From an uncultured Plesiomonas sp. (lineage in GTDB: Bacteria > Pseudomonadota > Gammaproteobacteria > Enterobacterales > CAMTGL01), in the NCBI GenBank assembly GCA_947071955.1, contig CAMTGL010000125.1, positions 1-6,385 of the forward strand: 6,385 nucleotides of DNA, in the 5' to 3' direction. The translations under genes were made by a program, and so were the position numbers. Under the pieces are notes generated by a model. The model did no database searches, was not told where the DNA came from, and saw only the letters and a program-made list of their open reading frames with translations. Below, one piece after another: positions 1 through 6,290 of this stretch. How positions within the stretch are numbered: position 1 is the first letter of the stretch; every line of letters starts with the position of its first letter.

Positions 1-17
1 CATTTTATTCTTAACGC

Positions 18-40
18 TATAATATGCGGCAGATTTTTTT
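18..40 (+). promoter_or_regulatory. codBA promoter fragment: -10 element and UTP-sensing-type start region
   Basis: A perfect TATAAT lies at 18-23, with an overlapping TAATAT at 20-25. The sequence continues with GCGGCA, then G32, A33 and seven T (34-40). In E. coli codBA, start-site switching between a G and the next A, and slippage in the following T run, make expression respond to UTP (Qi and Turnbough work, from memory). If TAATAT is used as the -10, G32 and A33 fall 7 and 8 bases downstream of it, the spacing I recall from E. coli. The -35 element lies left of the window. No PurR-like operator is visible in the 63 bases present, so purine control cannot be judged. The -10 call is well supported; the UTP mechanism is inferred from similarity. 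Confidence 0.62.
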
Positions 41-63
41 GGCCGGATGATGCGGGAGGGGTA

Positions 64-1305
64 ATGGCAAGCGATAACAATTACAGTCTGGGGGTCGTCC
101 CTCAGTCGGCACGCAAAGGGGTCATGTCATTAACATTCGTTATGTTGGGGCTGACCTTTTTTTCTGCCAGTATGTGGACGGGCGGCACACTCGGCACCGG
201 ATTGGCTTTCAACGATTTTTTCCTCGCAGTACTCATCGGTAATCTTCTTCTCGGCATTTATACCTCCTTTCTTGGCTACATCGGTGCAGACACCGGCCTT
301 TCGACCCACCTTCTCGCGCGTTACTCATTTGGCATTAAAGGTTCATGGCTGCCTTCGGCACTGCTCGGCGGTACACAGGTTGGCTGGTTCGGTGTTGGCG
401 TGGCAATGTTTGCTATTCCGGTCGGCAAAGCGACCGGATGGGATGTGAATTTACTGATTGTGCTCTCCGGCCTGTTGATGACCGCTACCGTGATGTTCGG
501 TATTTCAGCACTGATGATCTTGTCGGTCATCGCCGTGCCTGCGATTGCTATTTTGGGCAGTTACTCGGTATGGCTGGCAGTGAGTGGTGCCGGTGGGTTG
601 ACGGCGGTACAGGCCATTGTTCCGACTCAGCCGCTCTCATTTTCCACCGCACTGGCTTTGGTGGTAGGGTCATTTATCAGCGCAGGAAGTTTAACGGCTG
701 ATTTTGTCCGTTTCGGGCGTAGCGCAAAATCGGCTGTTTGGATCACTATGATTGCCTTTTTCATCGGCAACACCCTGATGTTTGTATTTGGTGCGGCAGG
801 CGCTGCTGTGCTGGGTAAAGCGGATATCTCTGATGTGATGCTGGCACAGGGCTTACTGATCCCTGCCATTATTGTACTGGGGCTTAATATTTGGACTACG
901 AATGATAATGCCCTGTATGCCTCGGGCTTAGGTTTTGCCAATATTACCGGTTGGTCGAGTAAAAAGCTGGCCATCGCAAACGGGCTGATTGGTACATTGT
1001 GCGCCCTCTGGCTGTATAACAACTTTGTTGGCTGGCTGACATTTTTATCGGCCGCCATTCCGCCGATTGGCGGCGTAATTATTACTGACTACCTGCTGCG
1101 CCGTAAGCACTATCAGGATTTTGCTACCGCGCATTTCTTGCAGGTGAACTGGGCGGCGATTGCAGCGGTTGCACTCGGTGTTGCGGCTGGTCATCTGTTG
1201 CCGGGTATTGTTCCGGTTAACGCGGTATTGGGCGGTGCACTGAGCTACTTAGTGCTGAACCCGTTAGTTAACCGCCAACTGCGTGCGCAATACGGTGTGT
1301 CATAG
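64..1305 (+). CDS. codB: Cytosine permease CodB (NCS1 family)
   Basis: Inner-membrane cytosine importer of the nucleobase:cation symport-1 family, probably sodium-coupled, feeding cytosine to the deaminase encoded downstream. The 413-residue protein is almost entirely hydrophobic, with about twelve predicted membrane segments spread over residues 21-400, and closely follows E. coli CodB (419 residues). Recognisable blocks include PQSARKG (13-19), FFSASMWTGGTLGTG (32-46), GGTQVGWFG (102-110), GSFISAG (202-208) and LNIWTTNDNALYASG (274-288). Q105 and F204 match residues I recall as cytosine contacts in the Proteus CodB structure. The ATG is chosen because GGGAGGGG lies just upstream (54-61) and the N-terminus aligns with E. 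coli. It is the first gene of codBA and would be expressed from the promoter at the window's left edge. The C-terminal tail is a few residues shorter than in E. coli. The large antisense frame inside it is a shadow. Identity is near certain. Confidence 0.97.
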   Translation: MASDNNYSLGVVPQSARKGVMSLTFVMLGLTFFSASMWTGGTLGTGLAFNDFFLAVLIGNLLLGIYTSFLGYIGADTGLSTHLLARYSFGIKGSWLPSALLGGTQVGWFGVGVAMFAIPVGKATGWDVNLLIVLSGLLMTATVMFGISALMILSVIAVPAIAILGSYSVWLAVSGAGGLTAVQAIVPTQPLSFSTALALVVGSFISAGSLTADFVRFGRSAKSAVWITMIAFFIGNTLMFVFGAAGAAVLGKADISDVMLAQGLLIPAIIVLGLNIWTTNDNALYASGLGFANITGWSSKKLAIANGLIGTLCALWLYNNFVGWLTFLSAAIPPIGGVIITDYLLRRKHYQDFATAHFLQVNWAAIAAVALGVAAGHLLPGIVPVNAVLGGALSYLVLNPLVNRQLRAQYGVS

Positions 1306-1483
1306 CGAGGGTACGCAAGCTAAAATCAAGCGGTGGCCAGATAACAGGATACCGAAATAATCGGTTTACTCTCTACAAACGGTGGCAGGTGGCATCAGCA
1401 ATAAGCCAGACGGCCACCGTATCTACTTGTGATAGGCGACTATTCGCTGTAAAAAAACAGAACACCCTAATTTGAGGCTCACC
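1306..1483 (+). other. codB-codA spacer with three copies of GGTGGC competing for one GGCCACC
   Basis: In E. coli codA begins inside the end of codB, but here 178 nt intervene and no coding frame is evident. CGGTGGCC at 1331-1338 is a perfect 8-bp complement of GGCCACCG at 1412-1419. ACGGTGGC at 1379-1386 is a perfect 8-bp complement of GCCACCGT at 1413-1420. A third GGTGGC at 1388-1393 can also pair with GCCACC at 1413-1418. The three pairings exclude one another. A small hairpin ACCGA-AATAA-TCGGT sits at 1351-1365, and GCGA-CTAT-TCGC at 1436-1447. Neither is followed by a T run, so none looks like a standard intrinsic terminator. The complementarity is directly visible; any role in mRNA stability, attenuation or setting the CodB:CodA ratio is inference. 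Confidence 0.55.
1427..1455 (+). promoter_or_regulatory. Possible weak internal sigma-70 promoter for codA
   Basis: TTGTGA at 1427-1432 and TAAAAA at 1450-1455 each match the consensus hexamers at 4 of 6 positions, with an ideal 17-nt spacer. They would start a transcript near 1461-1463, about 20 nt before the codA ATG and just ahead of its Shine-Dalgarno. Such matches are common by chance in A/T-rich spacers, so this is only a candidate. It would let codA be transcribed separately from codB, which the unusual gap makes worth considering. Confidence 0.2.
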
Positions 1484-1486
1484 ATG
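1474..1486 (+). promoter_or_regulatory. codA ribosome-binding site that fixes the start at ATG 1484
   Basis: GAGG at 1474-1477 lies six bases before the ATG at 1484. An in-frame TTG at 1472 would extend the protein by four residues (start plus Arg-Leu-Thr), but it overlaps the GAGG itself and has no Shine-Dalgarno of its own. The ATG is therefore the supported start. Confidence 0.85.
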
Positions 1487-2755
1487 TTCATTCAGAATGC
1501 ACGTCTCACTGACCGCGAAGGCTTGTGGCAGTTGGTAATTCATCAGCAAAAATTTCAGCAGATTGTGCCGATGGAACAGGCAGTGCCAATCCCTGAGGGG
1601 GCAGAGGTACTGGATGCTGAAGGCGGATTAGCTTGTGCGCCATTTATCGAACCCCATATTCATCTGGATACCACTCAAACCGCCGGTGTTCCACGCTGGA
1701 ATGACTCAGGCACACTGTTTGAAGGCATTGAGTGCTGGGCAGAGCGTAAAGCCTTTCTGACACATGAGGATGTCAAGCAGCGTGCATGGCAGACACTGAA
1801 ATGGCAGATAGCCAACGGTATTCAGCATGTGCGTACCCATGTGGATGTGTCTGATCAGCAGTTGACTGCACTGAAAGCGATGCTGGAAGTGAAGCAGGAA
1901 GTGGCCGACTGGGTTGACTTGCAAATTGTTGCCTTCCCACAAGAGGGGATCCTCTCTTATCCGAACGGTGAGGCTCTGCTGGAAGAGGCACTGCGTCTGG
2001 GTGCTGATGTGGTCGGGGCGATTCCGCACTTTGAATTTACCCGTGAGTATGGCGTTGAATCTCTGCATAAAATGATGGCGTTGGCCACTAAGTATGATCG
2101 CTTGGTGGATGTGCACTGTGATGAAATTGATGATGAACAGTCACGCTTTGTTGAGACGCTGGCTGCACTGGCACACCGCGAGGGGATAGGCGAGCGAGTA
2201 ACCGCCAGCCACACGACAGCCATGCACTCGTACAATGGCGCGTACGCTTCACGGTTGTTCCGGTTGCTGCGCATTTCAGGCATCAACTTTGTTGCCAATC
2301 CGCTGGTGAATATTCACTTACAAGGGCGATTTGATACTTACCCTAAGCGCCGTGGTGTTACACGCGTGAAAGAGATGCTCGAGTCGGGCATTAATGTCTG
2401 TTTCGGGCATGATGATGTGTTTGACCCTTGGTATCCACTCGGTACCGCTAATATGTTGCAGGTGCTGCATATGGGCATGCACGTGTGTCAGTTGATGGGC
2501 TATGGTCAGCTTAATGATGGTTTAAAACTGATCTCTGACTACAGTGCGCGAACCTTGAATTTGCAAGATTATGGCCTTGACGTGGGTAAGCGCGGCAGCG
2601 TGCTTATCCTTCCGGCCGAAAATGGTTTTGATGCGTTGCGCCGCCAAGTGCCGGTTCGTTATTCGGTGCGTGATGGTAAGGTGATCGCAACAACTCAACC
2701 GGCACAGACCCATATTTACCTTCCTGAGGCAGAAAAAGTCACATTTTCCCGTTGA
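1484..2755 (+). CDS. codA: Cytosine deaminase CodA
   Basis: Cytoplasmic metal-dependent amidohydrolase that hydrolyses cytosine to uracil and ammonia, feeding pyrimidine salvage and giving nitrogen. The 423-residue protein from ATG 1484 follows E. coli CodA (about 427) almost throughout, with an N-terminus shorter by about three residues and a divergent final ten. All known active-site residues are present: H58 and H60 in the PHIH motif, Q153 in FPQEG, H211 and E214 in HCDEID, H243 in SHTTAMHS, and D310 and D311 in FGHDD. These match E. coli H61, H63, Q156, H214, E217, H246, D313 and D314 with a constant offset of three. Divergence from E. coli is concentrated in the first 50 residues, the beta-sandwich edge. 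It follows codB after a 178-nt gap and ends 35 nt before a strong terminator, making it the last gene of the operon. Identity is near certain. Confidence 0.98.
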   Translation: MFIQNARLTDREGLWQLVIHQQKFQQIVPMEQAVPIPEGAEVLDAEGGLACAPFIEPHIHLDTTQTAGVPRWNDSGTLFEGIECWAERKAFLTHEDVKQRAWQTLKWQIANGIQHVRTHVDVSDQQLTALKAMLEVKQEVADWVDLQIVAFPQEGILSYPNGEALLEEALRLGADVVGAIPHFEFTREYGVESLHKMMALATKYDRLVDVHCDEIDDEQSRFVETLAALAHREGIGERVTASHTTAMHSYNGAYASRLFRLLRISGINFVANPLVNIHLQGRFDTYPKRRGVTRVKEMLESGINVCFGHDDVFDPWYPLGTANMLQVLHMGMHVCQLMGYGQLNDGLKLISDYSARTLNLQDYGLDVGKRGSVLILPAENGFDALRRQVPVRYSVRDGKVIATTQPAQTHIYLPEAEKVTFSR

Positions 2756-2790
2756 TGTTGTTTTTTCCGCCAACTGATCACATCTGATTA

Positions 2791-2842
2791 ACCGAGTACG
2801 GTACTTGCGCCAGACAGCGCAGTACCGGCTCGGTTTTTTATT
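2791..2842 (+). terminator. Strong rho-independent terminator of codBA
   Basis: The left arm is ACCGAG (2791-2796), TA, CGGTACT (2799-2805), T, GCGC (2807-2810). The loop is CAGACA (2811-2816). The right arm is GCGC, AGTACCG, a single bulge-side base and CTCGGT, ending at 2834. Together these give 17 paired bases with two small interruptions, overlapping into six T (2834-2839), then A and TT. It is a classic intrinsic terminator pointing rightward and isolates codBA from ravA-viaA. Confidence 0.93.
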
Positions 2843-2883
2843 GTGCGGTGAACGTCAAGAATAATGTTAATCAGTTTTGGTGA

Positions 2884-2901
2884 TTGTGTTGTATTGTGAG
2901 T
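2884..2901 (+). repeat. TTGTR pentamer repeat, copy 1
   Basis: TTGTGTTGTATTGTGAGT reads as three tandem TTGTR units (R is G, A, G) followed by AGT. It matches copy 2 at 16 of 18 positions, with only the first two R bases swapped. The copies begin 99 bp apart. It could be a regulator-binding site for the ravA promoter, but low-complexity drift is a valid alternative. Confidence 0.5.
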
Positions 2902-2941
2902 GGGTGTGACAATTTGTATCAAAGCTTGGTGCTCTGAACAA

Positions 2942-2971
2942 TTGACATTGCCTTACCGTGCCAAGTAAGTT
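2942..2971 (+). promoter_or_regulatory. Candidate ravA promoter with consensus -35
   Basis: TTGACA at 2942-2947 is a perfect sigma-70 -35 hexamer. The best -10 at a permitted distance is TAAGTT at 2966-2971 (3 of 6, 18-nt spacer), so the pair is weak and an activator might be needed. It lies between the two TTGTR repeats. In E. coli ravA-viaA is sigma-S and FNR influenced; no full FNR palindrome is visible here. TGTAAT at 3035-3040 is an alternative -10 that lacks a -35, which would be tolerable for sigma-S. Confidence 0.25.
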
Positions 2972-2982
2972 GATGCGCGACG

Positions 2983-3000
2983 TTGTATTGTGTTGTGAGT
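2983..3000 (+). repeat. TTGTR pentamer repeat, copy 2
   Basis: TTGTATTGTGTTGTGAGT is three TTGTR units (R is A, G, G) plus AGT, in the same orientation as copy 1. It lies downstream of the TTGACA element, so if the repeats are binding sites they would flank the candidate promoter. Confidence 0.5.
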
Positions 3001-3103
3001 CAGGTTATCCCCTAAATATTCTGCTGCTGCACGTTGTAATAGATGGATTCTTCCGTAGGTACTACCAATTTTATGCGGTTTTACCGGATACGGCAGATGC
3101 TCA

Positions 3104-3121
3104 GAGGAAGTGCGCTTAATG
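3104..3121 (+). promoter_or_regulatory. ravA ribosome-binding site that decides the start
   Basis: GAGGAA at 3104-3109 is followed nine bases later by ATG 3119. The in-frame GTG at 3110 directly abuts the Shine-Dalgarno, leaving no room for initiation, so the three-residue longer form is unlikely. Confidence 0.8.
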
Positions 3122-4750
3122 TTCTCTTTACAACAAGGCGAACGGTTGAATAGCCGCGTCAGCCGCCTGAATCATCATTTGTGCGAAGGCGTATACGAAC
3201 GCCAAAATGCGTTTAAACTCAGCTTATTGGCGGCGTTATCCGGCGAGAGTGTTTTTTTACTCGGGCCCCCAGGTATTGGTAAAAGCCTGATCGCAAAGCG
3301 TTTAATGTACGCGTTTAATGAAGCGAGTACGTTTGAATATCTGATGACCCGCTTTTCGACACCGGAAGAGGTGTTTGGCCCACTCTCTATTTTGGCGCTC
3401 AAAGAGCAGGGCTTATATGTGCGTTTGACCGAAGGCTATCTTCCGGCTGCCCACATTGTTTTTTTGGATGAGATCTGGAAAGCTAGCCCCGCTATTTTAA
3501 ATACGCTGTTGACCGTGCTAAACGAAAAGCTGTTTCGTAACGGCACTCAGATGCTCAAACTGCCGATGCGTTTACTGATCACAGCCTCAAATGAGTTGCC
3601 CGATCCGCATGGCGGGCTTGATCCGTTTTATGATCGCATGCTGCTGCGGGTGTATGTGGGCAAAGTGGAGCAGAAAGATAATTTTCGCTCTACGGGGGTG
3701 GCGGCTCATGATGGCTATCGTGATCCGGTACCGGCTGATCTGAAAATTTCAGAGCAAGAGTATTTGGCATGGCAACAGCAGATCCCGCTGGTGGATCTGC
3801 CCGACAGCTGCTTTGAAAAAATCTACTACATTAAAACTCAGCTGGAAGAGAAACAGCAGCAAGATCCAGAGATTGATCTGTATATCTCAGATCGGCGCTG
3901 GAAAAAATCCATTCATCTGCTGCGGGCGTGCGCGTTTTTTAACGGCCGTGCGCAGATCACCCCGACTGATCTGCTGATTTTGGTTAACTGCTTGTGGCGT
4001 GATCTGCCAACCCGTGAATTTGTTCGTACATTGATCAGTGATTATGCGGAAAACATGGCTTACGATCAGCATGAATTTCGCGAGCAAATCGCCCATCTGC
4101 ATGATCAGATTGTGCATCAACTGGCAACTCGCATGGCAGCCGTTCGGCCTTTATTGATCAAAAGCAATGGCTTGCGTGGTGAGCGCTATCAGTTAGATCT
4201 GAGCCAGGCTGCTGAGTTTCGCCATATGGCACACAAGGGGTTGATTCGCCTGATCCCGCTGGTGGCCGATCCGGTCTTAACCCGTGCCAACCCAGAGCCG
4301 GCTTATCAACTGTTGCTTGATCCAACCGAGCTGCAAAAGCTTCTGGCTAAAGGGTTGGGCACAGTACCGGTGTTTATTAATACCCAGACCAGTTCGCAGC
4401 ATGTCAGCTTTGCGCTTGATAGCCAGATGCAACTAGTCGTACGCGATAGCGCTAACCACGATGTACCTCTTGGGATCTCCGGTATCTGGCCAGTTAGTGC
4501 GCAGACAGAACAACAGTGGCAAACTGCGCTAACTTCCCTTGAGCAACAACAGCAAACACTCATGCAACGCTTGCAGGTGCAGCGTGATCAGTTCTTGAAA
4601 ACTGTGCCGCACCACTTTGCCGATCAGCTATTTATTGACCAGATCCAACGCAGCTTAGATCAGCTACTGTGCGATCTGGATCAGGTGAAAAATGGCATTC
4701 AAGGGATAGAAGCGACCTACCAGCGGATCAAACACCATGCCGGTGCGTGA
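3119..4750 (+). CDS. ravA: RavA, MoxR-family AAA+ regulatory ATPase
   Basis: Cytoplasmic hexameric AAA+ ATPase that acts with the VWA protein ViaA. In E. coli RavA binds lysine decarboxylase LdcI, links to ppGpp control of the acid response, and with ViaA touches respiratory complexes and aminoglycoside sensitivity. The 543-residue protein has Walker A GPPGIGKS (49-56), the RavA signature FEYLMTRFSTPEEVFGPLS (72-90), Walker B IVFLDEIW (113-120, D117 and E118), sensor 1 TASNELP (155-161, N158), a putative arginine-finger block YDRMLLR (171-177) and sensor 2 SDRRWKK (257-263). The C-terminal part aligns loosely with the LdcI-binding LARA region (RYQLDL near 356; LVVRD at 439-443) and ends in a Gln-rich helical, possibly coiled-coil stretch (465-540). 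E. coli RavA has 498 residues, so about 45 extra residues lie after the ATPase core. The gene overlaps viaA by 14 nt. It is unusually rich in GATC sites. Confidence 0.95.
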   Translation: MFSLQQGERLNSRVSRLNHHLCEGVYERQNAFKLSLLAALSGESVFLLGPPGIGKSLIAKRLMYAFNEASTFEYLMTRFSTPEEVFGPLSILALKEQGLYVRLTEGYLPAAHIVFLDEIWKASPAILNTLLTVLNEKLFRNGTQMLKLPMRLLITASNELPDPHGGLDPFYDRMLLRVYVGKVEQKDNFRSTGVAAHDGYRDPVPADLKISEQEYLAWQQQIPLVDLPDSCFEKIYYIKTQLEEKQQQDPEIDLYISDRRWKKSIHLLRACAFFNGRAQITPTDLLILVNCLWRDLPTREFVRTLISDYAENMAYDQHEFREQIAHLHDQIVHQLATRMAAVRPLLIKSNGLRGERYQLDLSQAAEFRHMAHKGLIRLIPLVADPVLTRANPEPAYQLLLDPTELQKLLAKGLGTVPVFINTQTSSQHVSFALDSQMQLVVRDSANHDVPLGISGIWPVSAQTEQQWQTALTSLEQQQQTLMQRLQVQRDQFLKTVPHHFADQLFIDQIQRSLDQLLCDLDQVKNGIQGIEATYQRIKHHAGA

Positions 4751-4752
4751 TC
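3577..4752. other. Dense GATC (Dam-type) site cluster within ravA
   Basis: Reading by hand, I count 32 GATC sites within ravA and one more spanning its stop codon. About 6 would be expected at random for 1.6 kb. Thirteen fall between 3577 and 3971, and eight between 4586 and 4752. Many are 12-18 bp apart. By contrast codB has about 3, codA 5 and viaA about 8. Part of this comes from Asp-Leu, Asp-Gln, Asp-Pro and Leu-Ile pairs with a preference for GAT and ATC codons. Close GATC pairs are the known SeqA binding arrangement, but a role here is inference. Confidence 0.6.
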
Positions 4753-6200
4753 CGGCTCTGCTCGATGCCGCACTAAAACATGTCGAGCGGGTGGTAGAAC
4801 AAGCCGGAAAACAGTTGTTGCAATCGCCCGAGTTGCAGGAGCACACCACGCGCCAGCCGTGGCTGAAAGGGCTGTTACAGCGAGAGGCTGATCGCTGGAA
4901 AGCTCGGATGAGCTTGGTGATTTTGCACCAGAATCTATCACAGGCAGCCATTCATACGCTCGGGCTCTTTCACAGCTATGAGACGATGGAGATGGGCGAG
5001 TTTCTGACCCATCTTGAAGCCTTGCGGCTGCAAATCAAAGGTGTTGCCCCGCTTGAAAGTGCGATAAAGCCGCTGATTACTGCCTATAAATCACACCGTT
5101 CCGAGAAGGAGTTAACTGAACTACGCAGCGAGTTTATGGTGCGCTGGGAGGGTTATCTTGATCAAGATGTGTTGGCCGAACAGATTGTCTGGCTGGATAA
5201 GGCCCGTGCGGTGCAGTTAGAAGCACTGTATCAGCGCATGCAGAGTACCGAGCAACTGACGCAGCTCGTGCCCGCAGGAGATAGCGAGCAGTCAGGCCGC
5301 CTCTGGGATATGGCAGATGCCACACTCAGCCGCCGAGAGATGACCGCGCTGGCAGCGCTGGCCCAGTGGCTGAGCCGACAGTCAGCATTGAAAACCATTG
5401 CCGCTGAACTTGGCCGTAAAGCGGCAGAGGCGATAGCCGCCCAGCAACGCCAGCGAACTGCACCACAACGGGCCGCCCAGAAAGTGCCACAACCGGAGGA
5501 GGTTGCAGGGATTCGTTTTGGCCGTGATCTGGAGCGCTTGCTCACCAGCTCGGCGATTATGCTGTCGGTGGATGAGCTTGAGTTTTTGTTCTACAAACAG
5601 TTAGCCGAGGGGCAGTTGCTTAGCTATCAGCTCGATGGCAGTGATCAGGTGATCCAGCCACAGCATCGCACTGCCCAGCAACAGCGGCAACCCGCAGGGC
5701 TTGAGCGCGGTGGCCCGTTTATTATTTGTGTGGATACCTCCGGTTCAATGGCCGGTTATCCGGAGCGCTGCGCAAAGGGGATGTGTCTGGCGCTGATGCA
5801 GCAAGCTATTGCGCAGGGGCGCAATTGCTATGTGCTGATTTTCTCCACGGATGTGGTCTGTTTTGAGCTAAACGGCGCACAGGGCATGAGCCATGCCAAA
5901 GCCTTTTTATCGTACCGATTTTTGGGCGGAACGGATTTAAATGCCTGCATTGAGCGAGCACTGCTGTTGCAAAAAGAGTCGGCATACCACAATGCCGATC
6001 TGATTGTTCTGTCTGATTTTATCACCAATCGCTTGTCTGACCCGCTTATCAAGCAGCTTGCTGATTTGCATCAGGCCGGTAACCGCCTGCACGCGATCAG
6101 CCTTTCAGCGCAGGGAAATCCGAGTGTGATGCAGCATTTTGATTATCAATGGCAAATTGATGCTTCGCTTTCTGGTCGAGTGTTGCAGCGTATTCGTTAA
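4737..6200 (+). CDS. viaA: ViaA, VWA-domain partner of RavA
   Basis: Partner of the RavA ATPase. In E. coli ViaA stimulates RavA, binds phospholipid at the inner membrane and contributes with RavA to respiratory-complex function and aminoglycoside sensitivity. The 487-residue protein (E. coli 483) has a helical N-terminal half, with family blocks LLQSPELQ (27-34), the RW-containing helix ADRWKAR (51-57) and SGRLWDM (186-192). A variable Ala/Gln-rich linker follows (about 224-255), then a C-terminal VWA domain from about residue 326. The MIDAS metal site is complete: DTSGS (D333, S335, S337), T399 in LGGTDL and D427 in LSDF. The start ATG lies inside ravA (14-nt overlap) with only a weak upstream AGCGG, pointing to translational coupling and matched synthesis of the two proteins. 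The N-terminus aligns with E. coli from about residue 8. No signal peptide or membrane segment is seen. Confidence 0.95.
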   Translation: MPVRDPALLDAALKHVERVVEQAGKQLLQSPELQEHTTRQPWLKGLLQREADRWKARMSLVILHQNLSQAAIHTLGLFHSYETMEMGEFLTHLEALRLQIKGVAPLESAIKPLITAYKSHRSEKELTELRSEFMVRWEGYLDQDVLAEQIVWLDKARAVQLEALYQRMQSTEQLTQLVPAGDSEQSGRLWDMADATLSRREMTALAALAQWLSRQSALKTIAAELGRKAAEAIAAQQRQRTAPQRAAQKVPQPEEVAGIRFGRDLERLLTSSAIMLSVDELEFLFYKQLAEGQLLSYQLDGSDQVIQPQHRTAQQQRQPAGLERGGPFIICVDTSGSMAGYPERCAKGMCLALMQQAIAQGRNCYVLIFSTDVVCFELNGAQGMSHAKAFLSYRFLGGTDLNACIERALLLQKESAYHNADLIVLSDFITNRLSDPLIKQLADLHQAGNRLHAISLSAQGNPSVMQHFDYQWQIDASLSGRVLQRIR

Positions 6201-6205
6201 TACGC
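6188..6205 (+). other. Perfect 7-bp hairpin across the viaA stop codon
   Basis: GCGTATT (6188-6194), loop CGTT (6195-6198) and AATACGC (6199-6205) form a perfect stem with a four-base loop, enclosing the TAA stop (6198-6200). No T run follows, so it is not a standard intrinsic terminator on this strand. It may protect the mRNA 3' end or be chance. Confidence 0.4.
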
Positions 6206-6217
6206 AGATGAGCACAG

Positions 6218-6290
6218 GTTACGGCTGAAAATAAATTCTACAGACTGGCATTTCACGAACTACTTTTATTAGTAGAACCTGTTACGGCTG
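6218..6290 (+). repeat. Direct repeat GTTACGGCTG with nested inverted repeats downstream of viaA
   Basis: GTTACGGCTG occurs at 6218-6227 and again at 6281-6290. Between them lie short inverted repeats: CAGGTT (6215-6220) with AACCTG (6276-6281), TTCTAC (6236-6241) with GTAGAA (6272-6277), and a local hairpin CTACT-TTTATT-AGTAG (6260-6275). These could form a loose stem, a remnant of a small mobile repeat, or be coincidental. The remainder of the tail to 6385 shows no gene I can support. Confidence 0.3.

Larger units (their letters stand above)
2843..3118 (+). other. ravA upstream region without a recognisable gene
   Basis: Together with the terminator, this makes a 363-nt stretch (2756-3118) without a gene. 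It contains two TTGTR-type repeats (2884-2901 and 2983-3000), a perfect TTGACA at 2942, an isolated TGTAAT (5 of 6 -10 match) at 3035-3040, and the ravA Shine-Dalgarno. The first part is G/T-rich on this strand. I see no open frame with a credible start, no tRNA fold and no second terminator, although an unrecognised small RNA cannot be excluded. Confidence 0.6.

Noticed and set aside
627..1058. 143-residue open frame on the - strand inside codB
   Set aside because: It lies antisense to a confidently identified gene, shows no recognisable family or ribosome-binding site, and is explained by the codon structure of codB. Other antisense frames in codA, ravA and viaA were dropped for the same reasons.
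1472..1483. TTG at 1472 as the codA start
   Set aside because: It overlaps the GAGG Shine-Dalgarno that properly serves ATG 1484, and it adds residues that E. coli CodA does not need.
2895..2910. CRP-like site starting TGTGA upstream of ravA
   Set aside because: The left half TGTGA is present, but the right half at the required spacing is GTGAC rather than TCACA, so only half a site exists.
2970..2983. FNR site TTGAT-N4-ATCAA upstream of ravA
   Set aside because: Only the TTGAT half matches; the other half reads GACGT. ATCAA at 2918-2922 likewise lacks its partner.
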